DNA of 64,000 bases from assembly GCA_022605955.1 (NCBI GenBank), contig JAKCOZ010000331.1, positions 1 to 64,000 of the forward strand. Reading direction: 5' to 3'. Numbering within the stretch: position 1 is the first letter of the stretch; each line of letters begins with the position of its first letter. Of this stretch, positions 34,264 to 46,737 are shown in pieces. The stretch comes from Rallus limicola. Taxonomy: Eukaryota > Chordata > Aves > Gruiformes > Rallidae. The notes beneath the pieces were generated by a model. It worked only from the letters and a program-made list of their open reading frames with translations. It had not been told where the DNA came from and did no database searches. The translations under genes and the position numbers were made by a program.

Positions 34264-36045
34264 GTTTTGAACTGCAGTCTGCTAGGGCCGAGAAAAGCAC
34301 CGTAGGAGCTTCCAGGCATGTTCCCTCTTTCCAGGCAAAGGAAAAGGCTGAGAGCCAAAGTGACAGGGTCTGCTTGTGTGTCCTGTTAGGAGGTTTCAGA
34401 CAAGCTATGCCTTTCATGCCTAGCTTCTTTACTTTGGGAGTTATTGCTGGACGTTTAGCATGTTTTGAACTGCAGTCTGCTAGGGCCGAGAAAAGCACCG
34501 TAGGAGCTTCCAGGCATGTTCCCTCTTTCCAGGCAAAGGAAAAGGCTGAGAGCCAAAGTGACAGGGTCTGCTTGTGTGTCCTGTTAGGAGGTTTCAGACA
34601 AGCTATGCCTTTCATGCCTAGCTTCTTTACTTTGGGAGTTATTGCTGGACGTTTAGCATGTTTTGAACTGCAGTCTGCTAGGGCCGAGAAAAGCACCGTA
34701 GGAGCTTCCAGGCATGTTCCCTCTTTCCAGGCAAAGGAAAAGGCTGAGAGCCAAAGTGACAGGGTCTGCTTGTGTGTCCTGTTAGGAGGTTTCAGACAAG
34801 CTATGCCTTTCATGCCTAGCTTCTTTACTTTGGGAGTTATTGCTGGACGTTTAGCATGTTTTGAACTGCAGTCTGCTAGGGCCGAGAAAAGCACCGTAGG
34901 AGCTTCCAGGCATGTTCCCTCTTTCCAGGCAAAGGAAAAGGCTGAGAGCCAAAGTGACAGGGTCTGCTTGTGTGTCCTGTTAGGAGGTTTCAGACAAGCT
35001 ATGCCTTTCATGCCTAGCTTCTTTACTTTGGGAGTTATTGCTGGACGTTTAGCATGTTTTGAACTGCAGTCTGCTAGGGCCGAGAAAAGCACCGTAGGAG
35101 GTTCCAGGCATGTTCCCTCTTTCCAGGCAAAGGAAAAGGCTGAGAGCCAAAGTGACAGGGTCTGCTTGTGTGTCCTGTTAGGAGGTTTCAGACAAGCTAT
35201 GCCTTTCATGCCTAGCTTCTTTACTTTGGGAGTTATTGCTGGACGTTTAGCATGTTTTGAACTGCAGTCTGCTAGGGCCGAGAAAAGCATCGTAGGATGT
35301 TCCAGGCATGTTCCCTCTTTCCAGGCAAAGGAAAAGGCTGAGAGCCAAAGTGACAGGGTCTGCTTGTGTGTCCTGTTAGGAGGTTTCAGACAAGCTATGC
35401 CTTTCAGTCCTAGCTTCTTTACTTTGGGAGTTATTGCTGGACGTTTAGCATGTTTTGAACTGCAGTCTGCTAGGGCCGAGAAAAGCACCGTAGGAGGTTC
35501 CAGGCATGTTCCCTCTTTCCAGGCAAAGGAAAAGGCTGAGAGCCAAAGTGACAGGGTCTGCTTGTGTGTCCTGTTAGGAGGTTTCAGACAAGCTATGCCT
35601 TTCAGTCCTAGCTTCTTTACTTTGGGAGTTATTGCTGGACGTTTAGCATGTTTTGAACTGCAGTCTGCTAGGGCCGAGAAAAGCACCGTAGGAGGTTCCA
35701 GGCATGTTCCCTCTTTCCAGGCAAAGGAAAAGGCTGAGAGCCAAAGTGACAGGGTCTGCTTGTGTGTCCTGTTAGGAGGTTTCAGACAAGCTATGCCTTT
35801 CAGGCCTAGCTTCTTTACTTTGGGAGTTATTGCTGGACGTTTAGCATGTTTTGAACTGCAGTCTGCTAGGGCCGAGAAAAGCACCGTAGGAGCTTCCAGG
35901 CATGTTCCCTCTTTCCAGGCAAAGGAAAAGGCTGAGAGCCAAAGTGACAGGGTCTGCTTGTGTGTCCTGTTAGGAGGTTTCAGACAAGCTATGCCTTTCA
36001 GTCCTAGCTTCTTTACTTTGGGAGTTATTGCTGGACGTTTAGCAT

Positions 36046-39000
36046 GTTTTGAACTGCAGTCTGCTAGGGCCGAGAAAAGCACCGTAGGAGCTTCCAGGCA
36101 TGTTCCCTCTTTCCAGGCAAAGGAAAAGGCTGAGAGCCAAAGTGACAGGGTCTGTTTGTGTGTCCTGTTAAGAGGTTTCAGACAAGCTATGCCTTTCAGT
36201 CCTAGCTTCTTTACTTTGGGAGTTATTGCTGGACGTTTAGCATGTTTTGAACTGCAGTCTGCTAGGGCCGAGAAAAGCACCGTAGGAGGTTCCAGGCATG
36301 TTCCCTCTTTCCAGGCAAAGGAAAAGGCTGAGAGCCAAAGTGACAGGGTCTGCTTGTGTGTCCTGTTAGGAGGTTTCAGACAAGCTATGCCTTTCAGTCC
36401 TAGCTTCTTTACTTTGGGAGTTATTGCTGGACGTTTAGCATGTTTTGAACTGCAGTCTGCTAGGGCCGAGAAAAGCACCGTAGGAGGTTCCAGGCATGTT
36501 CCCTCTTTCCAGGCAAAGGAAAAGGCTGAGAGCCAAAGTGACAGGGTCTGCTTGTGTGTCCTGTTAGGAGGTTTCAGACAAGCTATGCCTTTCAGTCCTA
36601 GCTTCTTTACTTTGGGAGTTATTGCTGGACGTTTAGCATGTTTTGAACTGCAGTCTGCTAGGGCCGAGAAAAGCAGCGTAGGAGCTTCCAGGCATGTTCC
36701 CTCTTTCCAGGCAAAGGAAAAGGCTGAGAGCCAAAGTGACAGGGTCTGTTTGTGTGTCCTGTTAGGAGGTTTCAGACAAGCTATGCCTTTCATGCCTAGC
36801 TTCTTTACTTTGGGAGTTATTGCTGGACGTTTAGCATGTTTTGAACTGCAGTCTGCTAGGGCCGAGAAAAGCACCGTAGGAGGTTCCAGGCATGTTCCCT
36901 CTTTCCAGGCAAAGGAAAAGGCTGAGAGCCAAAGTGACAGGGTCTGCTTGTGTGTCCTGTTAGGAGGTTTCAGACAAGCTATGCCTTTCATGCCTAGCTT
37001 CTTTACTTTGGGAGTTATTGCTGGACGTTTAGCATGTTTTGAACTGCAGTCTGCTAGGGCCGAGAAAAGCACCGTAGGAGCTTCCAGGCATGTTCCCTCT
37101 TTCCAGGCAAAGGAAAAGGCTGAGAGCCAAAGTGACAGGGTCTGCTTGTGTGTCCTGTTAGGAGGTTTCAGACAAGCTATGCCTTTCAGTCCTAGCTTCT
37201 TTACTTTGGGAGTTATTGCTGGACGTTTAGCATGTTTTGAACTGCAGTCTGCTAGGGCCGAGAAAAGCACCGTAGGAGCTTCCAGGCATGTTCCCTCTTT
37301 CCAGGCAAAGGAAAAGGCTGAGAGCCAAAGTGACAGGGTCTGCTTGTGTGTCCTGTTAGGAGGTTTCAGACAAGCTATGCCTTTCAGTCCTAGCTTCTTT
37401 ACTTTGGGAGTTATTGCTGGACGTTTAGCATGTTTTGAACTGCAGTCTGCTAGGGCCGAGAAAAGCACCGTAGGAGGTTCCAGGCATGTTCCCTCTTTCC
37501 AGGCAAAGGAAAAGGCTGAGAGCCAAAGTGACAGGGTCTGCTTGTGTGTCCTGTTAGGAGGTTTCAGACAAGCTATGCCTTTCATGCCTAGCTTCTTTAC
37601 TTTGGGAGTTATTGCTGGACGTTTAGCATGTTTTGAACTGCAGTCTGCTAGGGCCGAGAAAAGCACCGTAGGAGCTTCCAGGCATGTTCCCTCTTTCCAG
37701 GCAAAGGAAAAGGCTGAGAGCCAAAGTGACAGGGTCTGCTTGTGTGTCCTGGTAGGAGGTTTCAGACAAGCTATGCCTTTCAGTCCTAGCTTCTTTACTT
37801 TGGGAGTTATTGCTGGACGTTTAGCATGTTTTGAACTGCAGTCTGCTAGGGCCGAGAAAAGCACCGTAGGAGCTTCCAGGCATGTTCCCTCTTTCCAGGC
37901 AAAGGAAAAGGCTGAGAGCCAAAGTGACAGGGTCTGCTTGTGTGTCCTGTTAGGAGGTTTCAGACAAGCTATGCCTTTCAGTCCTAGCTTCTTTACTTTG
38001 GGAGTTATTGCTGGACGTTTAGCATGTTTTGAACTGCAGTCTGCTAGGGCCGAGAAAAGCACCGTAGGAGCTTCCAGGCATGTTCCCTCTTTCCAGGCAA
38101 AGGAAAAGGCTGAGAGCCAAAGTGACAGGGTCTGCTTGTGTGTCCTGTTAGGAGGTTTCAGACAAGCTATGCCTTTCAGTCCTAGCTTCTTTACTTTGGG
38201 AGTTATTGCTGGACGTTTAGCATGTTTTGAACTGCAGTCTGCTAGGGCCGAGAAAAGCACCGTAGGAGCTTCCAGGCATGTTCCCTCTTTCCAGGCAAAG
38301 GAAAAGGCTGAGAGCCAAAGTGACAGGGTCTGCTTGTGTGTCCTGGTAGGAGGTTTCAGACAAGCTATGCCTTTCAGTCCTAGCTTCTTTACTTTGGGAG
38401 TTATTGCTGGACGTTTAGCATGTTTTGAACTGCAGTCTGCTAGGGCCGAGAAAAGCACCGTAGGAGCTTCCAGGCATGTTCCCTCTTTCCAGGCAAAGGA
38501 AAAGGCTGAGAGCCAAAGTGACAGGGTCTGCTTGTGTGTCCTGTTAGGAGGTTTCAGACAAGCTATGCCTTTCAGTCCTAGCTTCTTTACTTTGGGAGTT
38601 ATTGCTGGACGTTTAGCATGTTTTGAACTGCAGTCTGCTAGGGCCGAGAAAAGCACCGTAGGAGCTTCCAGGCATGTTCCCTCTTTCCAGGCAAAGGAAA
38701 AGGCTGAGAGCCAAAGTGACAGGGTCTGTTTGTGTGTCCTGTTAAGAGGTTTCAGACAAGCTATGCCTTTCAGTCCTAGCTTCTTTACTTTGGGAGTTAT
38801 TGCTGGACGTTTAGCATGTTTTGAACTGCAGTCTGCTAGGGCCGAGAAAAGCACCGTAGGAGGTTCCAGGCATGTTCCCTCTTTCCAGGCAAAGGAAAAG
38901 GCTGAGAGCCAAAGTGACAGGGTCTGCTTGTGTGTCCTGTTAGGAGGTTTCAGACAAGCTATGCCTTTCAGTCCTAGCTTCTTTACTTTGGGAGTTATTG

Positions 39001-41193
39001 CTGGACGTTTAGCATGTTTTGAACTGCAGTCTGCTAGGGCCGAGAAAAGCACCGTAGGAGGTTCCAGGCATGTTCCCTCTTTCCAGGCAAAGGAAAAGGC
39101 TGAGAGCCAAAGTGACAGGGTCTGCTTGTGTGTCCTGTTAGGAGGTTTCAGACAAGCTATGCCTTTCAGTCCTAGCTTCTTTACTTTGGGAGTTATTGCT
39201 GGACGTTTAGCATGTTTTGAACTGCAGTCTGCTAGGGCCGAGAAAAGCAGCGTAGGAGCTTCCAGGCATGTTCCCTCTTTCCAGGCAAAGGAAAAGGCTG
39301 AGAGCCAAAGTGACAGGGTCTGTTTGTGTGTCCTGTTAGGAGGTTTCAGACAAGCTATGCCTTTCATGCCTAGCTTCTTTACTTTGGGAGTTATTGCTGG
39401 ACGTTTAGCATGTTTTGAACTGCAGTCTGCTAGGGCCGAGAAAAGCACCGTAGGAGGTTCCAGGCATGTTCCCTCTTTCCAGGCAAAGGAAAAGGCTGAG
39501 AGCCAAAGTGACAGGGTCTGCTTGTGTGTCCTGTTAGGAGGTTTCAGACAAGCTATGCCTTTCATGCCTAGCTTCTTTACTTTGGGAGTTATTGCTGGAC
39601 GTTTAGCATGTTTTGAACTGCAGTCTGCTAGGGCCGAGAAAAGCACCGTAGGAGCTTCCAGGCATGTTCCCTCTTTCCAGGCAAAGGAAAAGGCTGAGAG
39701 CCAAAGTGACAGGGTCTGCTTGTGTGTCCTGTTAGGAGGTTTCAGACAAGCTATGCCTTTCAGTCCTAGCTTCTTTACTTTGGGAGTTATTGCTGGACGT
39801 TTAGCATGTTTTGAACTGCAGTCTGCTAGGGCCGAGAAAAGCACCGTAGGAGCTTCCAGGCATGTTCCCTCTTTCCAGGCAAAGGAAAAGGCTGAGAGCC
39901 AAAGTGACAGGGTCTGCTTGTGTGTCCTGTTAGGAGGTTTCAGACAAGCTATGCCTTTCAGTCCTAGCTTCTTTACTTTGGGAGTTATTGCTGGACGTTT
40001 AGCATGTTTTGAACTGCAGTCTGCTAGGGCCGAGAAAAGCACCGTAGGAGGTTCCAGGCATGTTCCCTCTTTCCAGGCAAAGGAAAAGGCTGAGAGCCAA
40101 AGTGACAGGGTCTGCTTGTGTGTCCTGTTAGGAGGTTTCAGACAAGCTATGCCTTTCATGCCTAGCTTCTTTACTTTGGGAGTTATTGCTGGACGTTTAG
40201 CATGTTTTGAACTGCAGTCTGCTAGGGCCGAGAAAAGCACCGTAGGAGGTTCCAGGCATGTTCCCTCTTTCCAGGCAAAGGAAAAGGCTGAGAGCCAAAG
40301 TGACAGGGTCTGCTTGTGTGTCCTGGTAGGAGGTTTCAGACAAGCTATGCCTTTCAGTCCTAGCTTCTTTACTTTGGGAGTTATTGCTGGACGTTTAGCA
40401 TGTTTTGAACTGCAGTCTGCTAGGGCCGAGAAAAGCACCGTAGGAGCTTCCAGGCATGTTCCCTCTTTCCAGGCAAAGGAAAAGGCTGAGAGCCAAAGTG
40501 ACAGGGTCTGCTTGTGTGTCCTGTTAGGAGGTTTCAGACAAGCTATGCCTTTCAGTCCTAGCTTCTTTACTTTGGGAGTTATTGCTGGACGTTTAGCATG
40601 TTTTGAACTGCAGTCTGCTAGGGCCGAGAAAAGCACCGTAGGAGCTTCCAGGCATGTTCCCTCTTTCCAGGCAAAGGAAAAGGCTGAGAGCCAAAGTGAC
40701 AGGGTCTGCTTGTGTGTCCTGTTAGGAGGTTTCAGACAAGCTATGCCTTTCAGTCCTAGCTTCTTTACTTTGGGAGTTATTGCTGGACGTTTAGCATGTT
40801 TTGAACTGCAGTCTGCTAGGGCCGAGAAAAGCACCGTAGGAGCTTCCAGGCATGTTCCCTCTTTCCAGGCAAAGGAAAAGGCTGAGAGCCAAAGTGACAG
40901 GGTCTGCTTGTGTGTCCTGGTAGGAGGTTTCAGACAAGCTATGCCTTTCAGTCCTAGCTTCTTTACTTTGGGAGTTATTGCTGGACGTTTAGCATGTTTT
41001 GAACTGCAGTCTGCTAGGGCCGAGAAAAGCACCGTAGGAGCTTCCAGGCATGTTCCCTCTTTCCAGGCAAAGGAAAAGGCTGAGAGCCAAAGTGACAGGG
41101 TCTGCTTGTGTGTCCTGTTAGGAGGTTTCAGACAAGCTATGCCTTTCAGTCCTAGCTTCTTTACTTTGGGAGTTATTGCTGGACGTTTAGCAT
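36046..41193 (+). repeat. Two copies of a 13-monomer higher-order repeat (2,574 bp)
   Basis: Copies are 36046-38619 and 38620-41193. The tctgtttg/ttaagagg monomer at 36155 recurs at 38729, and a related one opens at 41303, each 2,574 bases apart. The rare gcagcgtagg recurs at 36676 and 39250. Type order agrees over all 13 monomers with one difference that I saw, C at 37675 against G at 40249. The sequence after 41194 begins like a third copy and then diverges. Confidence 0.9.
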
Positions 41194-41666
41194 GTTTTGA
41201 ACTGCAGTCTGCTAGGGCCGAGAAAAGCACCGTAGGAGCTTCCAGGCATGTTCCCTCTTTCCAGGCAAAGGAAAAGGCTGAGAGCCAAAGTGACAGGGTC
41301 TGTTTGTGTGTCCCGTTAAGAGGTTTCAGACAAGCTATGCCTTTCAGGCCTAGCTTCTTTACTTTGGGAGTTATTGCTGGACGTTTAGCATGTTTTGAAC
41401 TGCAGTCTGCTAGGGCCGAGAAAAGCACCGTAGGAGCTTCCAGGCATGTTCCCTCTTTCCAGGCAAAGGAAAAGGCTGAGAGCCAAAGTGACAGGGTCTG
41501 CTTGTGTGTCCTGTTAGGAGGTTTCAGACAAGCTATGCCTTTCAGTCCTAGCTTCTTTACTTTGGGAGTTATTGCTGGACGTTTAGCATGTTTTGAACTG
41601 CAGTCTGCTAGGGCCGAGAAAAGCACCGTAGGAGGTTCCAGGCATGTTCCCTCTTTCCAGGCAAAG

Positions 41667-41667
41667 T
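41667..41667 (+). other. Private G-to-T change giving a TAA in the plus-strand open frame
   Basis: The usual gcaaaggaaa reads gcaaagtaaa. This private change interrupts the plus-strand open frame but not the minus-strand one. It is useful as a unique landmark inside an otherwise highly repetitive stretch. Confidence 0.85.
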
Positions 41668-44600
41668 AAAAGGCTGAGAGCCAAAGTGACAGGGTCTGCT
41701 TGTGTGTCCTGTTAGGAGGTTTCAGACAAGCTATGCCTTTCATGCCTAGCTTCTTTACTTTGGGAGTTATTGCTGGACGTTTAGCATGTTTTGAACTGCA
41801 GTCTGCTAGGGCCGAGAAAAGCACCGTAGGAGCTTCCAGGCATGTTCCCTCTTTCCAGGCAAAGGAAAAGGCTGAGAGCCAAAGTGACAGGGTCTGCTTG
41901 TGTGTCCTGTTAGGAGGTTTCAGACAAGCTATGCCTTTCATGCCTAGCTTCTTTACTTTGGGAGTTATTGCTGGACGTTTAGCATGTTTTGAACTGCAGT
42001 CTGCTAGGGCCGAGAAAAGCACCGTAGGAGGTTCCAGGCATGTTCCCTCTTTCCAGGCAAAGGAAAAGGCTGAGAGCCAAAGTGACAGGGTCTGCTTGTG
42101 TGTCCTGTTAGGAGGTTTCAGACAAGCTATGCCTTTCAGTCCTAGCTTCTTTACTTTGGGAGTTATTGCTGGACGTTTAGCATGTTTTGAACTGCAGTCT
42201 GCTAGGGCCGAGAAAAGCACCGTAGGAGCTTCCAGGCATGTTCCCTCTTTCCAGGCAAAGGAAAAGGCTGAGAGCCAAAGTGACAGGGTCTGCTTGTGTG
42301 TCCTGTTAGGAGGTTTCAGACAAGCTATGCCTTTCAGGCCTAGCTTCTTTACTTTGGGAGTTATTGCTGGACGTTTAGCATGTTTTGAACTGCAGTCTGC
42401 TAGGGCCGAGAAAAGCACCGTAGGAGCTTCCAGGCATGTTCCCTCTTTCCAGGCAAAGGAAAAGGCTGAGAGCCAAAGTGACAGGGTCTGCTTGTGTGTC
42501 CTGGTAGGAGGTTTCAGACAAGCTATGCCTTTCAGTCCTAGCTTCTTTACTTTGGGAGTTATTGCTGGACGTTTAGCATGTTTTGAACTGCAGTCTGCTA
42601 GGGCCGAGAAAAGCACCGTAGGAGCTTCCAGGCATGTTCCCTCTTTCCAGGCAAAGGAAAAGGCTGAGAGCCAAAGTGACAGGGTCTGTTTGTGTGTCCT
42701 GTTAAGAGGTTTCAGACAAGCTATGCCTTTCAGGCCTAGCTTCTTTACTTTGGGAGTTATTGCTGGACGTTTAGCATGTTTTGAACTGCAGTCTGCTAGG
42801 GCCGAGAAAAGCACCGTAGGAGCTTCCAGGCATGTTCCCTCTTTCCAGGCAAAGGAAAAGGCTGAGAGCCAAAGTGACAGGGTCTGCTTGTGTGTCCTGT
42901 TAGGAGGTTTCAGACAAGCTATGCCTTTCAGTCCTAGCTTCTTTACTTTGGGAGTTATTGCTGGACGTTTAGCATGTTTTGAACTGCAGTCTGCTAGGGC
43001 CGAGAAAAGCACCGTAGGAGGTTCCAGGCATGTTCCCTCTTTCCAGGCAAAGGAAAAGGCTGAGAGCCAAAGTGACAGGGTCTGCTTGTGTGTCCTGTTA
43101 GGAGGTTTCAGACAAGCTATGCCTTTCATGCCTAGCTTCTTTACTTTGGGAGTTATTGCTGGACGTTTAGCATGTTTTGAACTGCAGTCTGCTAGGGCCG
43201 AGAAAAGCACCGTAGGATCTTCCAGGCATGTTCCCTCTTTCCAGGCAAAGGAAAAGGCTGAGAGCCAAAGTGACAGGGTCTGCTTGTGTGTCCTGTTAGG
43301 AGGTTTCAGACAAGCTATGCCTTTCAGGCCTAGCTTCTTTACTTTGGGAGTTATTGCTGGACGTTTAGCATGTTTTGAACTGCAGTCTGCTAGGGCCGAG
43401 AAAAGCACCGTAGGAGGTTCCAGGCATGTTCCCTCTTTCCAGGCAAAGGAAAAGGCTGAGAGCCAAAGTGACAGGGTCTGCTTGTGTGTCCTGTTAGGAG
43501 GTTTCAGACAAGCTATGCCTTTCAGTCCTAGCTTCTTTACTTTGGGAGTTATTGCTGGACGTTTAGCATGTTTTGAACTGCAGTCTGCTAGGGCCGAGAA
43601 AAGCACCGTAGGAGCTTCCAGGCATGTTCCCTCTTTCCAGGAAAAGGAAAAGGCTGAGAGCCAAAGTGACAGGGTCTGCTTGTGTGTCCTGTTAGGAGGT
43701 TTCAGACAAGCTATGCCTTTCATGCCTAGCTTCTTTACTTTGGGAGTTATTGCTGGACGTTTAGCATGTTTTGAACTGCAGTCTGCTAGGGCCGAGAAAA
43801 GCACCGTAGGAGCTTCCAGGCATGTTCCCTCTTTCCAGGCAAAGGAAAAGGCTGAGAGCCAAAGTGACAGGGTCTGCTTGTGTGTCCTGTTAGGAGGTTT
43901 CAGACAAGCTATGCCTTTCATGCCTAGCTTCTTTACTTTGGGAGTTATTGCTGGACGTTTAGCATGTTTTGAACTGCAGTCTGCTAGGGCCGAGAAAAGC
44001 ACCGTAGGAGCTTCCAGGCATGTTCCCTCTTTCCAGGCAAAGGAAAAGGCTGAGAGCCAAAGTGACAGGGTCTGCTTGTGTGTCCTGTTAGGAGGTTTCA
44101 GACAAGCTATGCCTTTCAGTCCTAGCTTCTTTACTTTGGGAGTTATTGCTGGACGTTTAGCATGTTTTGAACTGCAGTCTGCTAGGGCCGAGAAAAGCAC
44201 CGTAGGATGTTCCAGGCATGTTCCCTCTTTCCAGGCAAAGGAAAAGGCTGAGAGCCAAAGTGACAGGGTCTGCTTGTGTGTCCTGTTAGGAGGTTTCAGA
44301 CAAGCTATGCCTTTCAGTCCTAGCTTCTTTACTTTGGGAGTTATTGCTGGACGTTTAGCATGTTTTGAACTGCAGTCTGCTAGGGCCGAGAAAAGCACCG
44401 TAGGAGGTTCCAGGCATGTTCCCTCTTTCCAGGCAAAGGAAAAGGCTGAGAGCCAAAGTGACAGGGTCTGCTTGTGTGTCCTGTTAGGAGGTTTCAGACA
44501 AGCTATGCCTTTCATGCCTAGCTTCTTTACTTTGGGAGTTATTGCTGGACGTTTAGCATGTTTTGAACTGCAGTCTGCTAGGGCCGAGAAAAGCACTGTA

Positions 44601-46737
44601 GGAGGTTCCAGGCATGTTCCCTCTTTCCAGGCAAAGGAAAAGGCTGAGAGCCAAAGTGACAGGGTCTGCTTGTGTGTCCTGTTAGGAGGTTTCAGACAAG
44701 CTATGCCTTTCATGCCTAGCTTCTTTACTTTGGGAGTTATTGCTGGACGTTTAGCATGTTTTGAACTGCAGTCTGCTAGGGCCGAGAAAAGCACCGTAGG
44801 ATCTTCCAGGCATGTTCCCTCTTTCCAGGCAAAGGAAAAGGCTGAGAGCCAAAGTGACAGGGTCTGCTTGTGTGTCCTGTTAGGAGGTTTCAGACAAGCT
44901 ATGCCTTTCAGGCCTAGCTTCTTTACTTTGGGAGTTATTGCTGGACGTTTAGCATGTTTTGAACTGCAGTCTGCTAGGGCCGAGAAAAGCACCGTAGGAG
45001 CTTCCAGGCATGTTCCCTCTTTCCAGGCAAAGGAAAAGGCTGAGAGCCAAAGTGACAGGGTCTGCTTGTGTGTCCTGTTAGGAGGTTTCAGACAAGCTAT
45101 GCCTTTCATGCCTAGCTTCTTTACTTTGGGAGTTATTGCTGGACGTTTAGCATGTTTTGAACTGCAGTCTGCTAGGGCCGAGAAAAGCACCGTAGGAGCT
45201 TCCAGGCATGTTCCCTCTTTCCAGGCAAAGGAAAAGGCTGAGAGCCAAAGTGACAGGGTCTGCTTGTGTGTCCTGTTAGGAGGTTTCAGACAAGCTATGC
45301 CTTTCAGTCCTAGCTTCTTTACTTTGGGAGTTATTGCTGGACGTTTAGCATGTTTTGAACTGCAGTCTGCTAGGGCCGAGAAAAGCACCGTAGGAGCTTC
45401 CAGGCATGTTCCCTCTTTCCAGGCAAAGGAAAAGGCTGAGAGCCAAAGTGACAGGGTCTGCTTGTGTGTCCTGTTAGGAGGTTTCAGACAAGCTATGCCT
45501 TTCATGCCTAGCTTCTTTACTTTGGGAGTTATTGCTGGACGTTTAGCATGTTTTGAACTGCAGTCTGCTAGGGCCGAGAAAAGCACCGTAGGAGCTTCCA
45601 GGCATGTTCCCTCTTTCCAGGCAAAGGAAAAGGCTGAGAGCCAAAGTGACAGGGTCTGCTTGTGTGTCCTGTTAGGAGGTTTCAGACAAGCTATGCCTTT
45701 CAGTCCTAGCTTCTTTACTTTGGGAGTTATTGCTGGACGTTTAGCATGTTTTGAACTGCAGTCTGCTAGGGCCGAGAAAAGCACCGTAGGAGCTTCCAGG
45801 CATGTTCCCTCTTTCCAGGCAAAGGAAAAGGCTGAGAGCCAAAGTGACAGGGTCTGCTTGTGTGTCCTGTTAGGAGGTTTCAGACAAGCTATGCCTTTCA
45901 GTCCTAGCTTCTTTACTTTGGGAGTTATTGCTGGACGTTTAGCATGTTTTGAACTGCAGTCTGCTAGGGCCGAGAAAAGCACCGTAGGAGCTTCCAGGCA
46001 TGTTCCCTCTTTCCAGGCAAAGGAAAAGGCTGAGAGCCAAAGTGACAGGGTCTGCTTGTGTGTCCTGGTAGGAGGTTTCAGACAAGCTATGCCTTTCAGT
46101 CCTAGCTTCTTTACTTTGGGAGTTATTGCTGGACGTTTAGCATGTTTTGAACTGCAGTCTGCTAGGGCCGAGAAAAGCACCGTAGGAGCTTCCAGGCATG
46201 TTCCCTCTTTCCAGGCAAAGGAAAAGGCTGAGAGCCAAAGTGACAGGGTCTGCTTGTGTGTCCTGTTAGGAGGTTTCAGACAAGCTATGCCTTTCATGCC
46301 TAGCTTCTTTACTTTGGGAGTTATTGCTGGACGTTTAGCATGTTTTGAACTGCAGTCTGCTAGGGCCGAGAAAAGCACCGTAGGAGGTTCCAGGCATGTT
46401 CCCTCTTTCCAGGCAAAGGAAAAGGCTGAGAGCCAAAGTGACAGGGTCTGCTTGTGTGTCCTGTTAGGAGGTTTCAGACAAGCTATGCCTTTCAGTCCTA
46501 GCTTCTTTACTTTGGGAGTTATTGCTGGACGTTTAGCATGTTTTGAACTGCAGTCTGCTAGGGCCGAGAAAAGCACCGTAGGAGGTTCCAGGCATGTTCC
46601 CTCTTTCCAGGCAAAGGAAAAGGCTGAGAGCCAAAGTGACAGGGTCTGCTTGTGTGTCCTGTTAGGAGGTTTCAGACAAGCTATGCCTTTCAGTCCTAGC
46701 TTCTTTACTTTGGGAGTTATTGCTGGACGTTTAGCAT

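Noticed and set aside
41643..41670. Splice donor created by gcaaagtaaa next to the acceptor-like tract.
   Set aside because: It is a single private change in one of 323 monomers, and the donor-like string lies just downstream of the acceptor-like motif with no evidence of transcription.
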